From Paracoccus sp. MKU1 (lineage in GTDB: Bacteria; Pseudomonadota; Alphaproteobacteria; Rhodobacterales; Rhodobacteraceae), in contig NZ_LLWQ01000217.1 in NCBI RefSeq assembly GCF_001447385.1, positions 1-57,964 of the forward strand: a stretch of DNA of 57,964 nucleotides, in the 5' to 3' direction. This document shows, piece after piece, positions 35,338-44,127 of the stretch. Made by a program: the position numbers and the translations under genes. The notes under the pieces are model-generated. The model saw only the letters and a program-made list of their open reading frames with translations, had not been told where the DNA came from and made no database searches. Each line of letters starts with the position of its first letter. Position 1 is the stretch's first letter.

Positions 35338-36123
35338 TTATTCGCCCGAGGCGCTTTCCGGCTGGGTCTTGGCGGCCTTGGCGCCACGGCCCGAGGATTT
35401 CGCGGCAGGGGCCTTGCCGCCGTCTTCGGCCGGTTTCTTGCGGCTGCGCGGCGCTGCGGTCGTGCTGCGGCTGCGGCGGCGCGGGGCCGGTTCGGCCGCG
35501 GCGGCGGGCTCCTCGGGGATCGCGGCAGAGGCTTCCGGCGTCGCAGCAGGCTCGGCAGGCGTAGCGGCGGTTTCCGGGGTCTCGACCGGGCCGGCGGCCT
35601 CCTCGTCCGAGGCGATCACCGGGGGCAGCCCGGGCTCGGCAGGCGCGGCGCGCTCTTCCGCCCGGGGCGCGGGCTGGCGCTCGTCCTTGCGATCATCGCG
35701 GCGATCATCGCGACGTTCGTCACGGCGATCCTCGCGCCGGTCGTCGCGACGCTCCTGGCGGTCCTGATGATGGCGGTGGCCGTTATGGCCGTTGCCGTTC
35801 TCGGCCGCGGCGGTCTGGCCGCCGGCCTCGAAATCGTCATCGCGGCTTTGATGCTGCTGGCTCTGGCGCTCGGCCTGCTCGCGCTGCGCCTCGCCCAGCA
35901 TGCGGGTATAGTGCTCAGCATGCTGAAGGAAGCTCTGCTCGGCCACCCGGTCGTTGGAGAGCTGGGCGTCGCGGGCGAGCGTCAGGTATTTCTCGATGAT
36001 CTGCTGGGGCGTGCCACGCACCTTGCCCTCGGGACCCGAGGAATCGAAGACGCGGTTGACGACATTGCCCAGCGAACGCTGTCGGTTCGACTTGTTACGC
36101 GAACGGGATTTGGATGATCTCAT
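35338..36123 (-). CDS. DUF4167 domain protein with Arg/Asp-repeat tail
   Basis: This 261-residue protein has an N-terminal DUF4167 domain (RSLGNVVNRVFDSSGPEGKV, YLTLARDAQLSNDRVAEQSF, about residues 15-75), an alphaproteobacterial family of unknown function, probably nucleic-acid associated given the basic MRSSKSRSRNKSNRQRS start. Next come a His/Gln-rich patch, an alternating Arg/Asp tract (about 125-150), and an Ala/Pro/Glu-rich then basic C-terminus. Most of it should be disordered. Confidence 0.85.
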   Translation of the reverse strand: MRSSKSRSRNKSNRQRSLGNVVNRVFDSSGPEGKVRGTPQQIIEKYLTLARDAQLSNDRVAEQSFLQHAEHYTRMLGEAQREQAERQSQQHQSRDDDFEAGGQTAAAENGNGHNGHRHHQDRQERRDDRREDRRDERRDDRRDDRKDERQPAPRAEERAAPAEPGLPPVIASDEEAAGPVETPETAATPAEPAATPEASAAIPEEPAAAAEPAPRRRSRSTTAAPRSRKKPAEDGGKAPAAKSSGRGAKAAKTQPESASGE

Positions 36124-36370
36124 CAGCTTGTTGTCAGTTTATACCCGGCACAGGCCGGCTGAGGTTGGGGTCATTCCTAAGGCGGGCGTCAGCGCAGGTG
36201 CGGCTTTGGCTCCGGCTCCCGCGTCACCAGTGAAAGGCTGGGTTATCTGAGTGTGACTGACCCGTGCGTGGGCGGTGCGCCCCCGTCACAACTGCGAATA
36301 AACACGCCGCAGCGTCGCTTACAAGCGAAAATTTCGTCAAAACCCGCGAAAGACGCGGATCCTTGCCGGG

Positions 36371-37198
36371 TCAAAGCGGCTTGCGGGCGCCGACGACGCG
36401 GTCGCGCCCGTCCAGGTCGGGCAGAATCCGGGGCTCAACCAGCCCGGCCGCCTGCATCAGCGCCGCCACGGCGCGGCCCTGGGTCGGGCCGATCTCGACC
36501 AGCAGACGGCCGCCGGGCGACAGATGCGCCGGCGCACCGGCGGCAATGGCGCGATAGGCGGAAAGCCCGTCCGCCCCATCGGTCAGGGCGTGGCGCGGCT
36601 CCCATTCCCGCACCTCGGGCGACAGATCCGCCATTTCGTCCAGCGCGATATAGGGCGGATTCGAAACGATCAGGTCGAATTGCCCCGCAACCGAGGCGAA
36701 CCAGTCCGATTCAAGGAAATCCGCGCAAACCCCGATCCGCACCGCGTTTTCCCGCGCCACCGTTAGCGCGGCGGGCGAGATGTCGGTGCCCGTCCCCCGC
36801 GCGCCCGGCCGCTCGGCCAGAAGCGAGATCAGGATCGCCCCCGTGCCGGTGCCAAGGTCCAGGACCGAGGCAAAGGGTTCTGCCAGCGCCGCCTCGACCA
36901 GCGTTTCGGTCTCGGGGCGCGGGTCGAGCGTGTCTCGGGTCACGCGGAACTCGTGCTTCCAGAAGGCGCGGCGACCAAGGATCTGGCTGACCGGCTGGCG
37001 CGCGGCCCGGGCGGCAAGCGCTGCGTCGAAACGTCGCAGCGCCTCGGCCGGCAGCGGCGCGGCCAGCGCGGCGGCGAGGTGGTGGCGCGGCTGTTCCAGG
37101 GCATGGGCCAGGAGCAGCCGGGCATCCTCGGCCGCGGTCGGCACCCCGGCTGCGGCGAGTCGGCCGGTGCCCTGGCGCAGCGCCTCCGCCCCGGTCAT
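36371..37198 (-). CDS. prmC: Release factor N5-glutamine methyltransferase
   Basis: This 275-residue enzyme methylates the glutamine of the GGQ motif in release factors. It has the SAM motif VLDLGTGTGAILISLLAE and the catalytic NPPY (VSNPPYIAL). The start at 37198 (MTGAEALRQGTGRL) lies 4 bp past the stop of prfA, its substrate's gene. The N-terminal helical domain binds the release factor. Confidence 0.95.
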   Translation of the reverse strand: MTGAEALRQGTGRLAAAGVPTAAEDARLLLAHALEQPRHHLAAALAAPLPAEALRRFDAALAARAARQPVSQILGRRAFWKHEFRVTRDTLDPRPETETLVEAALAEPFASVLDLGTGTGAILISLLAERPGARGTGTDISPAALTVARENAVRIGVCADFLESDWFASVAGQFDLIVSNPPYIALDEMADLSPEVREWEPRHALTDGADGLSAYRAIAAGAPAHLSPGGRLLVEIGPTQGRAVAALMQAAGLVEPRILPDLDGRDRVVGARKPL

Positions 37199-37202
37199 GG
37201 AA

Positions 37203-38258
37203 TCACGCGCCCTGCGCGGCCAGCCGCGCAGCCTGGTCATGGGCGGTCAGCGCATCGACGATCTCGCCGATCTCGCCCTGCATGATGCGGTCCAGCGCAT
37301 AGAGCGTCAGGCCGATGCGATGGTCGGTCATGCGGCCCTGCGGGAAATTATAGGTGCGGATGCGTTCCGAGCGGTCGCCCGAGCCGACCTGCGACTTGCG
37401 GTCGGCGGCGCGCTCGGCATCGGCACGCGACCGCTCCATGTCGTAGAGTCGCGCGCGCAGCACCGCCATGGCGTTGGCGCGGTTCTGGTGCTGCGACTTT
37501 TCCGAACTGGTCACCACGATTCCGGTCGGCAGGTGGGTGATGCGCACCGCCGAATCGGTGGTGTTGACGTGCTGGCCGCCCGCCCCGCTGGCGCGCATGG
37601 TGTCGATGCGGATGTCGCTGGCGGGGATGTCGATGTCGACCTCCTCGGCCTCGGGCAGCACGGCGACGGTAGCAGCGCTGGTATGGATGCGGCCGCCCGA
37701 TTCCGTCTCGGGCACGCGCTGGACGCGATGCACGCCGGATTCGTATTTCAGCTTGGCGAACACGCCCTCGCCCTCGATCCGCGCCACCGCCTCGCGCACG
37801 CCGCCCAGATCGGACTGGACCAGCTCCAGCAATTGGAACTGCCACCCCTGCGACTCGGCAAAGCGGCGGTACATGTCGAGCAGATCGCCCGCGAACAGCG
37901 CCGCCTCCTCGCCGCCGGTGCCGGGGCGGATCTCCAGGATCGCCGGACGGGCATCGGCGGCATCCCGCGGCAACAGCGCGATGCGCAGCGCATGTTCCAG
38001 ATCGGGCAGCGCGGCGCGCAGGCGCGACAATTCGTCCTGCGCCAGTTCGCGCATCTCGGGATCGGCCAGCAGGGCCTCGGCCTCGCAGATGCCGGCCTGC
38101 GCGGCGCGCCATTCGGCGATCTGGGCGACGACGGGTTTCAGCTCGGCATATTCGCGGCTGATCGCGGCGATTTCGTCGGCCGAAGGCCCGGCGTTCAGCC
38201 GCGCCTCGAGATATTCGAAACGCTCGACGATCTGGATAAGGCGGTCTTTCGGCAGCAT
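37203..38258 (-). CDS. prfA: Peptide chain release factor 1
   Basis: This 351-residue factor recognises UAA and UAG stop codons. It contains the GGQ loop ([18 protein letters not shown]), the anticodon-like region upstream, and [23 protein letters not shown] at 38258 is preferred over TTG at 38267. It is followed directly by prmC, which modifies its GGQ glutamine. Confidence 0.96.
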   Translation of the reverse strand: MLPKDRLIQIVERFEYLEARLNAGPSADEIAAISREYAELKPVVAQIAEWRAAQAGICEAEALLADPEMRELAQDELSRLRAALPDLEHALRIALLPRDAADARPAILEIRPGTGGEEAALFAGDLLDMYRRFAESQGWQFQLLELVQSDLGGVREAVARIEGEGVFAKLKYESGVHRVQRVPETESGGRIHTSAATVAVLPEAEEVDIDIPASDIRIDTMRASGAGGQHVNTTDSAVRITHLPTGIVVTSSEKSQHQNRANAMAVLRARLYDMERSRADAERAADRKSQVGSGDRSERIRTYNFPQGRMTDHRIGLTLYALDRIMQGEIGEIVDALTAHDQAARLAAQGA

Positions 38259-38312
38259 TTGACGCAATTAGCCGTTGCGCGGGTAGCCGACAAGCGGGAA
38301 CCTCGGGAACAT

Positions 38313-38326
38313 CTGATGCAGATCAA
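38313..38326 (+). promoter_or_regulatory. FNR/CRP-type box upstream of the cytochrome c peroxidase gene
   Basis: CTGATGCAGATCAA matches the FNR consensus TTGAT-N4-ATCAA at 9 of 10 positions. It is centred 73 bp before the start codon. If it acts at -41.5, transcription would start near 38361. Control of Paracoccus ccp by FnrP is known from the literature; this site is the evident candidate. Confidence 0.75.
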
Positions 38327-38392
38327 AGCACGGCAGGCCGTCGTGGTGCAGACTATTGCAAGACGCGCCCACCAAGCCAAAGGAGGCCAAAC

Positions 38393-39472
38393 GTGAAACT
38401 CGTCCCCTTTCTGACAGCGACGAGTCTTGCCCTGTCCGCTCTGCCGGTCATGGCACAGACCGAAGCCATCGACGACAGCGCCCTGCGCGAGGAAGCCAAG
38501 GGGGTGTTCGAGGCTATTCCCGAGACGATGACCGCCATCAAGCAGACCGAGGACAATCCCGAGGGCACTCCCCTGACCGCCGAGAAGATCGAGCTGGGCA
38601 AGATGCTGTTCTTCGACCCGCGCATGTCCAGTTCCGGGCTGATCTCGTGCCAGACCTGCCATAACGTCGGCCTGGGCGGGGTGGACGGCCTGCCGACCTC
38701 GATCGGGCACGGTTGGCAGAAGGGGCCGCGCAACGCGCCGACCATGCTGAACGCGATCTTCAACGCCGCGCAATTCTGGGACGGACGCGCCGCCGACCTT
38801 GCGGAACAGGCCAAGGGGCCGGTCCAGGCCGGCGTCGAGATGAGCAATACCCCCGATCAGGTGGTCAAGACCATCAACTCGATGCCGGAATATGTCGAAT
38901 CCTTCCAGGCCGCCTTCCCCGACGAGCAGGATCCGGTGAGTTTCGACAACTTCGCCGCCGCGATCGAGCAGTTCGAAGCCACGCTCATCACCCCGAACAG
39001 CGCCTTCGACCGTTACCTGGCCGGCGACGATGCGGCGATGTCCGACCAGCAGAAGCGCGGGCTGCAAGCCTTCATGGATACCGGCTGCACCGCCTGCCAT
39101 TACGGCGTGAACCTGGGCGGGCAGGATTACCATCCCTTCGGCCTGATCGCCAAGCCCGGCGCCGAGGTGCTGCCCGTGGGCGACAAGGGGCGCTACGAGA
39201 TCAGCCAGACCGTGGATGACGAATATGTCTTCCGGGCCGCGCCCTTGCGCAACGTGGCGCTGACCGCGCCCTATTTCCACTCGGGGGTGGTCTGGGATCT
39301 GGCGGAAGCGGTGCAGATCATGTCCTCGGCGCAGATCGGCACCGAACTGACCGATGAGCAGGCCGACGACATCACCGCCTTCCTGGGCGCCTTGACGGGC
39401 GAACAACCGGTGATCGACCACCCGATCCTGCCGGTGCGCACCGACACGACGCCGCTGCCCACGCCGATGTAA
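38393..39472 (+). CDS. ccp: Di-haem cytochrome c peroxidase
   Basis: This 359-residue periplasmic enzyme reduces hydrogen peroxide with electrons from cytochrome c or pseudoazurin. GTG at 38393 follows AAGGAGGCCAAAC. The signal peptide is MKLVPFLTATSLALSALPVM with cleavage after AQ or MA. Two c-type haem sites, CQTCH and CTACH, are visible, along with KGPRNAPTMLNAIFNAAQFW. It is the well-studied Paracoccus family. The gene is monocistronic with a terminator at 39495, and an FNR box indicates low-oxygen induction. Confidence 0.96.
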   Translation: MKLVPFLTATSLALSALPVMAQTEAIDDSALREEAKGVFEAIPETMTAIKQTEDNPEGTPLTAEKIELGKMLFFDPRMSSSGLISCQTCHNVGLGGVDGLPTSIGHGWQKGPRNAPTMLNAIFNAAQFWDGRAADLAEQAKGPVQAGVEMSNTPDQVVKTINSMPEYVESFQAAFPDEQDPVSFDNFAAAIEQFEATLITPNSAFDRYLAGDDAAMSDQQKRGLQAFMDTGCTACHYGVNLGGQDYHPFGLIAKPGAEVLPVGDKGRYEISQTVDDEYVFRAAPLRNVALTAPYFHSGVVWDLAEAVQIMSSAQIGTELTDEQADDITAFLGALTGEQPVIDHPILPVRTDTTPLPTPM

Positions 39473-39494
39473 GGCGTGCGCAGGCGGGAATGGT

Positions 39495-39518
39495 AAAGGG
39501 GCCCTCGCGGGCCCCTTT
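39495..39518. terminator. Bidirectional terminator between ccp and yceI
   Basis: A perfect 10-bp stem AAAGGGGCCC (39495-39504) / GGGCCCCTTT (39509-39518) with loop TCGC serves the two convergent genes. Confidence 0.88.
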
Positions 39519-39540
39519 CGCTTGCGCTCCGTCCGGCGGA

Positions 39541-40122
39541 TCACTCGGCCTTGACGGCCTCGACGGTGATCTTGATCTCGACCTCGTCCCCGACGGCGGG
39601 GGCGAACTTGCCCAGGTTGAACTCCGAACGCTTGATCTCGGCCTCGGCATCGAAGCCGGCGGCTTCCTTGCCGGTCATCGGATGGGGGGCGATCTGGTTC
39701 AGATCGACGTCCAGCACGACCTGCTTGGTCACTCCGTTCAGCGTCAGGTCGCCGGTAACCCTGGCTTCCTTGTCACCGTCGGGCTCGACCTTGGTGGACT
39801 TGAAGGTCGCAACCGCGCCGCTGGCATCGGTATTGAAGAAATCAGGCCCGAACAGGTGCTTGTCGAGCTCTTCCGCAGGGGTGCGCAGGCCGGAAAGCGG
39901 GATGGTCGCCTCAACGCTGGATTGAGCCGGGTTCTCGGCATCCAGCGTCAGCTTGCCGGTCACACCGTTGATGATGCCCGTGCTGGTCGAGAAGCCCATG
40001 TGGTTGTATTCAAAGACGACTTGGCTGTGCGACGGGTCGAAATCATAGACCACGGGCTCGGCCATGGCGGCGGTGGCGCCAAGCAGGGTGATCGCGGCGA
40101 CAGGGGCGAAGATGGATTTCAT
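39541..40122 (-). CDS. YceI family periplasmic lipid/isoprenoid-binding protein
   Basis: This 193-residue protein has a signal peptide (MKSIFAPVAAITLLGATAAM, cleavage after AMA) and a lipocalin-like YceI barrel (YDFDPSHSQVVFEYNHMGFS at the start, EFNLGKFAPAVGDEVEI at the end). Family members bind polyprenoid or quinone-like lipids; the ligand here is unknown. It converges on ccp. The start at 40122 has CCGGAG seven bases upstream. Confidence 0.92.
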   Translation of the reverse strand: MKSIFAPVAAITLLGATAAMAEPVVYDFDPSHSQVVFEYNHMGFSTSTGIINGVTGKLTLDAENPAQSSVEATIPLSGLRTPAEELDKHLFGPDFFNTDASGAVATFKSTKVEPDGDKEARVTGDLTLNGVTKQVVLDVDLNQIAPHPMTGKEAAGFDAEAEIKRSEFNLGKFAPAVGDEVEIKITVEAVKAE

Positions 40123-40283
40123 GCTGAACTCCGGATTGAAAAAGGTCACGAACGGTTCTGCCAGAAAATGGCCCAGCATCAACAAAGGTTTCCAACAAGA
40201 TCCCTGACATTTTCGTGTTTCGCCGCAGCGCGGAAACTGTGTCGCCGCGACGGCGATTTTCCGGCGCTCCCCGGGGTTTTGCC

Positions 40284-40311
40284 TTGCATTCCCCGGCCTG
40301 GTCGCTATAAG
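40284..40311 (+). promoter_or_regulatory. Candidate sigma-70 promoter of the rpsF operon
   Basis: TTGCAT (40284-40289) and TATAAG (40306-40311) are separated by 16 bp. They lie about 100 bp before the rpsF start, leaving a leader long enough for regulation. Confidence 0.5.
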
Positions 40312-40355
40312 GCCGCATCCTTCCGCAAATGCGAAACCGGCGCAGCCTCTCGTGG

Positions 40356-40396
40356 CGGGGCGCGGAAGGGTTGTCCCGCCGTTGAAGTGCGCCCCG
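40356..40396 (+). promoter_or_regulatory. Candidate structured rpsF leader (possible S6:S18 autoregulatory element)
   Basis: CGGGGCGC (40356-40363) pairs with GCGCCCCG (40389-40396), enclosing GGAAGGGTTGTCCCGCCG. The stem ends about 15 bases before the rpsF start. S6:S18 complexes are known in several bacteria to bind a leader with a bulged CCG; a CCG lies within this loop. The match to the described motif was not tested. Confidence 0.35.
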
Positions 40397-40411
40397 AAAA
40401 AAGGTGCAGAC

Positions 40412-40816
40412 ATGCCGCTTTACGAGCATGTGCTGATCGCCCGTCAGGACCTGTCGAACGCGCAGGCCGAAGGGCTGATCGAACATTTCTCGACCGTGAT
40501 CGCCGACAATGGCGGCAAGGTCGTGGACAACGAATACTGGGGCGTGCGCACGCTCGCCTACAAGATCAACAAGAATCGCAAGGGCCATTACGCCTTCCTG
40601 CGTTCGGACGCCCCCTCGGCCGCCGTGCAGGAGATGGAGCGCCTGGCCCGCCTGCATGACGATGTCATGCGCGTGCTGACCGTCCGCGTGGACGAGCACA
40701 AGGACGGCCCCTCGATCCAGATGCAAAAGCGCGACGAGCGCGAGCGCGGTGATCGTGGCGACCGCGGTGATCGCGGCGAGCGGCGCGAGCGTCGTGACCG
40801 CGACGACCGGAACTAA
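40412..40816 (+). CDS. rpsF: 30S ribosomal protein S6
   Basis: This 134-residue protein starts MPLYEHVLIARQDLSNAQAE with the S6 fold through about residue 95 (NEYWGVRTLAYKINKNRKGH). The C-terminus is a charged tail of GDR and ERR repeats, extending the usual length of about 100. S6 pairs with S18, encoded 18 bp downstream. It is the first gene of rpsF-rpsR-rplI. Confidence 0.97.
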   Translation: MPLYEHVLIARQDLSNAQAEGLIEHFSTVIADNGGKVVDNEYWGVRTLAYKINKNRKGHYAFLRSDAPSAAVQEMERLARLHDDVMRVLTVRVDEHKDGPSIQMQKRDERERGDRGDRGDRGERRERRDRDDRN

Positions 40817-40834
40817 GGGAAAGGAACCAGGATC

Positions 40835-41062
40835 ATGGCCAACAAACCCTTCTTCCGCCGCCGGAAAGTCTGCCCCTTCTCGGGCGACAACGCCCCCGCC
40901 ATCGACTACAAGGACACGCGCCTGCTCCAGCGTTACATCTCGGAACGCGGCAAGATCGTGCCCTCGCGCATCACCGCCGTCTCGGCCAAGAAGCAGCGCG
41001 AACTGGCGCGCGCCATCAAGCGCGCCCGCTTCCTCGCCCTGCTCCCCTATGCCGTGAAGTAA
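40835..41062 (+). CDS. rpsR: 30S ribosomal protein S18
   Basis: This 75-residue protein, [20 protein letters not shown] then [20 protein letters not shown], is typical S18. It binds S6 on the 30S platform. It sits between rpsF and rplI in the usual order and spacing, after AAGGAACCAGGATC. Confidence 0.97.
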   Translation: MANKPFFRRRKVCPFSGDNAPAIDYKDTRLLQRYISERGKIVPSRITAVSAKKQRELARAIKRARFLALLPYAVK

Positions 41063-41074
41063 GGAGAGACGACC

Positions 41075-41659
41075 ATGCAAGTCATCCTGCTGGAACGCGT
41101 GGCCAAGCTGGGCCAGATGGGCGAAGTGGTCAAAGTCAAGGACGGCTTTGCCCGCAACTACCTGCTGCCGCAAGGCAAGGCGCTGCGCGCCTCGGACGCC
41201 AATATCCAGGCGTTTGAAGCCCGCAAGGCCGAACTCGCCTCGCGCAACGACGAAACCCGCGCCGAAGCCGAGAAGATCGCCGAGAAGCTCGACGGTCAGA
41301 CCTTCGTCATCATCCGCTCCGCCTCGGATGCCGGCGCGCTTTACGGCTCGGTCACGCCGCGCGACGCCGCCGATGTCGCCAATGCCGAAGGTTTCGCGAT
41401 CGAGCGCCGCCAGGTCGTGCTGACCGCCCCGATCAAGGATCTGGGTCTGCACGAGGTCCGCGTGCACCTGCACCCGGAAGTCGATGTCACGATCAAGCTG
41501 AACGTTGCCCGCTCGGCCGAAGAGGCCGAATTGCAGGCTTCGGGCAAGTCGATCCAGGAACTGGCCGCCGAAGAGGAAGCCGCCGCGGAATTCGAGATCG
41601 CCGAGCTCTTCGACGATATCGGCTCGGCCGGCCGCGACGAGGACGAAGCCGCGAACTGA
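41075..41659 (+). CDS. rplI: 50S ribosomal protein L9
   Basis: This 194-residue protein has the L9 N-terminal domain ([34 protein letters not shown]), a long connecting helix, and a C-terminal rRNA-binding domain. It ends in an acidic alphaproteobacterial extension ([18 protein letters not shown] onward). It follows AAGGAGAGACGACC and is the last gene before the terminator at 41685. Confidence 0.97.
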   Translation: MQVILLERVAKLGQMGEVVKVKDGFARNYLLPQGKALRASDANIQAFEARKAELASRNDETRAEAEKIAEKLDGQTFVIIRSASDAGALYGSVTPRDAADVANAEGFAIERRQVVLTAPIKDLGLHEVRVHLHPEVDVTIKLNVARSAEEAELQASGKSIQELAAEEEAAAEFEIAELFDDIGSAGRDEDEAAN

Positions 41660-41684
41660 TCGCGCCTTCACCGCAAATCGAAAG

Positions 41685-41710
41685 GACGCGCCGCGACCCG
41701 GCGCGTTTTT
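41685..41710 (+). terminator. Rho-independent terminator of the rpsF-rpsR-rplI operon
   Basis: The stem ACGCGCCG (41685-41692) / CGGCGCGT (41698-41705) with loop CGACC is followed directly by a run of six T. Confidence 0.92.
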
Positions 41711-41808
41711 TCATGCCCGGCCCTTGCCTGCGCGCCGCGCCCGCCGGAACATTCCCCCGGGGTCGCGGGTTGAGCCGCAAAGCGCCCCTTCGCCAGAGGA
41801 ATTGCCGG

Positions 41809-42612
41809 ATGCACCATCAGGACGACCTGCCGCCCATCACCCATACCGAGGCCGACGAGACCAGCCAGACCCGTTTCGGCCCCCGCCCGGTGCCCGAGGG
41901 CCATCGCCGCCCGCCCGGGCCGGTGGAATCGCGCCGCATCCCCCCGCATGGCGATGTCTCGCCCGATGGCAGCCGGCCTTGGCCACGCCCTTCGCGCGGG
42001 GCGAAATGGCTGGTCCTGGGCGGTACCGGCCTGGCCGCCGCGGCGCTCACCGCCGGCACGGTCCTTGCCGCGCGCCATGTTCTCGACCTCGTCTCGCAGG
42101 ACGGACCGCCGTCGCGCCGCCGCGGCACCCAGGCCGAACCCGCTGCCACGGGACGCAGGGCCATGCCTGTCGGGGCCGGCCAGCAGGACGAGGAAACCCG
42201 CCGTCCCGTGCGTATCCGCCCCCAGGCGGAACGCGACCGCACGCCCCGCCCTGCCCGTCGTCCGCCGCGCCAAAATCTGCTGCAAGAGGTCGAGGCGAAC
42301 ACCGCCAGCCTGACCAGCGGCGTCGAAAACGTGATGCGCGCGCTGACCGCCGCCGTGACCGGCTTCCGCACCGTCGCCGGGCAGGCCAGCACCATCATGC
42401 AGGAATTCGGCGATGCTGCAGCCATGGTGCGCGACATCATCGACCGCCGCCCCGGAGCCCCACCGTCCCGAACCCGGTCGCAAGCGCGCCCCGACGACCG
42501 GCATGGGGCGCATATGCCGGACCTGCGCGACGACCCGCTGCTGCACGATCCGATGGAGGGACCCGACCCCGGCGGCCCGGCCGATCACGACCCGCGCGTG
42601 CACCGGCTCTGA
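41809..42612 (+). CDS. Hypothetical membrane-anchored protein
   Basis: This 267-residue protein starts MHHQDDLPPITHTEADETSQ after AGAGGAATTGCCGG. It has a disordered Pro/Arg-rich N-terminus, a single transmembrane helix (KWLVLGGTGLAAAALTAGTV, about residues 66-92), a basic Pro-rich linker, then a helical segment (QNLLQEVEANTASLTSGVEN through MVRDIIDRR), possibly a coiled coil. No family is recognised. Codon use resembles neighbouring genes, and the Shine-Dalgarno is good. Confidence 0.7.
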   Translation: MHHQDDLPPITHTEADETSQTRFGPRPVPEGHRRPPGPVESRRIPPHGDVSPDGSRPWPRPSRGAKWLVLGGTGLAAAALTAGTVLAARHVLDLVSQDGPPSRRRGTQAEPAATGRRAMPVGAGQQDEETRRPVRIRPQAERDRTPRPARRPPRQNLLQEVEANTASLTSGVENVMRALTAAVTGFRTVAGQASTIMQEFGDAAAMVRDIIDRRPGAPPSRTRSQARPDDRHGAHMPDLRDDPLLHDPMEGPDPGGPADHDPRVHRL

Positions 42613-42630
42613 GCCCTCGACGGGCGCTTC

Positions 42631-42703
42631 ACCGTTTTCCAGATACTCGAATGCCGGGGCAGCGCCGCCCCCGGGCTTCCGCATCTTCGTTCTGCAAATA
42701 CTC
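42631..42703. repeat. Degenerate copies of the AAATACTC / G-run intergenic repeat
   Basis: CCGTTTTCCAGATACTC at 42633 and TTCTGCAAATACTC at 42690 flank CCGGGG-N9-CCCCGG. These resemble the leader box and hairpin of the repeat family at 7862, 10494, 25211 and 33470. Confidence 0.5.
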
Positions 42704-42739
42704 AGCCGCCACGCCGCGCCGCAGGCCCCGGCCGCGACG

Positions 42740-42770
42740 AAAAAGGCCGCCCCCCACGGGACGGCCTCTC
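42740..42770 (-). terminator. Rho-independent terminator of tig
   Basis: On the minus strand AGGCCG (from 42767) and CGGCCT (to 42744) form a stem over a GC-rich loop, followed by TTTTTCG. It lies about 25 bp past the tig stop. Confidence 0.75.
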
Positions 42771-42792
42771 TCATTGCAAGCAAAGCGGCGGA

Positions 42793-44127
42793 TCAGGCCT
42801 GATCCAGCGCCTCGATGGCTTTTTCCAGCTCGTCCTTGGTCACGGTCTTGTCCGAAACCTTGGCGCCCTCGACGATATGATCCACGACCTTGTCCTCGAA
42901 GATCGGCGCGCGCAGCTGCTGCTGCGCCTGCGGGTTCTGCTGGATGAACTCGAAGAAGGCGCGCTCCTGGCCGGGGAACTGCCGGGCCTGGCGCAGCACC
43001 GCCTGGGTCATCTCCTGATCCGAGACGGTGATCTCGGCCTTCTGGCCGATCTCGGCCAGCAGCAAGCCCAGGCGGACGCGGCGCTCGGCGAGCTTCTTGT
43101 GCTCGTCGGTGGGCTCGATCTCGCCATGGTTATGACCGTGCTCCTCCGGATGCTCCTCGTGCCAGAGCTGATGCGCGATCTGATGCGCCTCGGCTTCGAC
43201 CAGCGAATCGGGCAGGTCGAACTTGACCAGCTCGTCCAGCTTGTCCAGCAGGGCGCGCTTGAGCACCTGGCGCGAGGCGCCCTTGTATTCGGCCTCCAGC
43301 CGCTCGCGGATCTGGCCCTTCAGCGCGTCCAGGCTCTCGGCACCGAACTTCTTGGCCAGCTCATCGTCGAGCTCGGCCGCTTTCGGGGCCTTCACCGCCT
43401 TGACAGTGGTTTCGAAGACCGCGTCCTTGCCGGCCAGAGCCGGATGGCCGTAATCCTCGGGGAATTTCACCTCGACCTTGACCTCGTCGCCGGCCTTGGC
43501 GCCGACCAGCTGCTCCTCGAAACCGGGGATGAAGCTCTTGGAGCCCAGCACCAGCGGGTAATCCTCGGCGGTGCCGCCCTCGAAAGCCTCGCCATCGACC
43601 ATGCCCTTGAAGTCGATCACGACCTGGTCGCCGTCCTTGGCCTTGGTACCCTTCTTGCGGTCCTCGAAGCTCTGGGCGTTCTTGGCCAGGTTCTCCAGCG
43701 CCTCGGTCACCTGCTCCTCGCTGGCCTCGACCACCAGCCGCTCCAGTTCGACGCCCGACAGGTCGGTTTCCGGAATGGCCGGCAGGGCCTCATAAGCGAC
43801 GGTGACGACGACATCGTCGCCCTCTTTCCAGGTCTCGCCATTGACCATCTCGATCTTCGGCTGAAGGGCCGGACGGTCACCCGATTTCTCCAGATGGTCG
43901 CGCAGCGCCTTGTCGATGGCCTCCTGCATGGCATCGCCCATGATACGCTGGCCGAACTGCTTCTTCAGCAGCGCCATCGGCACCTTACCCTTGCGGAAGC
44001 CCTTCATCTCGACCTCGGGCTGGGCCTCTTTCAGCTTCGCATCCACCTGCGCCGCCAGATCCGCTGCGGGCAGGGTGAATTCATAGCCCCGCTTCAGCCC
44101 TTCGTTCTGGGTTTCCTTGACCTGCAT
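42793..44127 (-). CDS. tig: Trigger factor (ribosome-bound chaperone / prolyl isomerase)
   Basis: This 444-residue protein has the ribosome-binding domain with the [17 protein letters not shown] signature, an FKBP-type isomerase domain ([21 protein letters not shown]) and the C-terminal chaperone arms. The start at 44127 ([17 protein letters not shown]) follows GAAGGAAGACAA. A His/Glu-rich loop ([18 protein letters not shown], about 315-332) in the arm domain could bind metal. It is monocistronic. Confidence 0.96.
   Translation of the reverse strand: MQVKETQNEGLKRGYEFTLPAADLAAQVDAKLKEAQPEVEMKGFRKGKVPMALLKKQFGQRIMGDAMQEAIDKALRDHLEKSGDRPALQPKIEMVNGETWKEGDDVVVTVAYEALPAIPETDLSGVELERLVVEASEEQVTEALENLAKNAQSFEDRKKGTKAKDGDQVVIDFKGMVDGEAFEGGTAEDYPLVLGSKSFIPGFEEQLVGAKAGDEVKVEVKFPEDYGHPALAGKDAVFETTVKAVKAPKAAELDDELAKKFGAESLDALKGQIRERLEAEYKGASRQVLKRALLDKLDELVKFDLPDSLVEAEAHQIAHQLWHEEHPEEHGHNHGEIEPTDEHKKLAERRVRLGLLLAEIGQKAEITVSDQEMTQAVLRQARQFPGQERAFFEFIQQNPQAQQQLRAPIFEDKVVDHIVEGAKVSDKTVTKDELEKAIEALDQA

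Noticed and set aside
40730..40815. Short tandem repeats in the rpsF 3' end as a CRISPR or VNTR array
   Set aside because: They encode GDR/ERR repeats in frame within the S6 tail and lack regular spacers.
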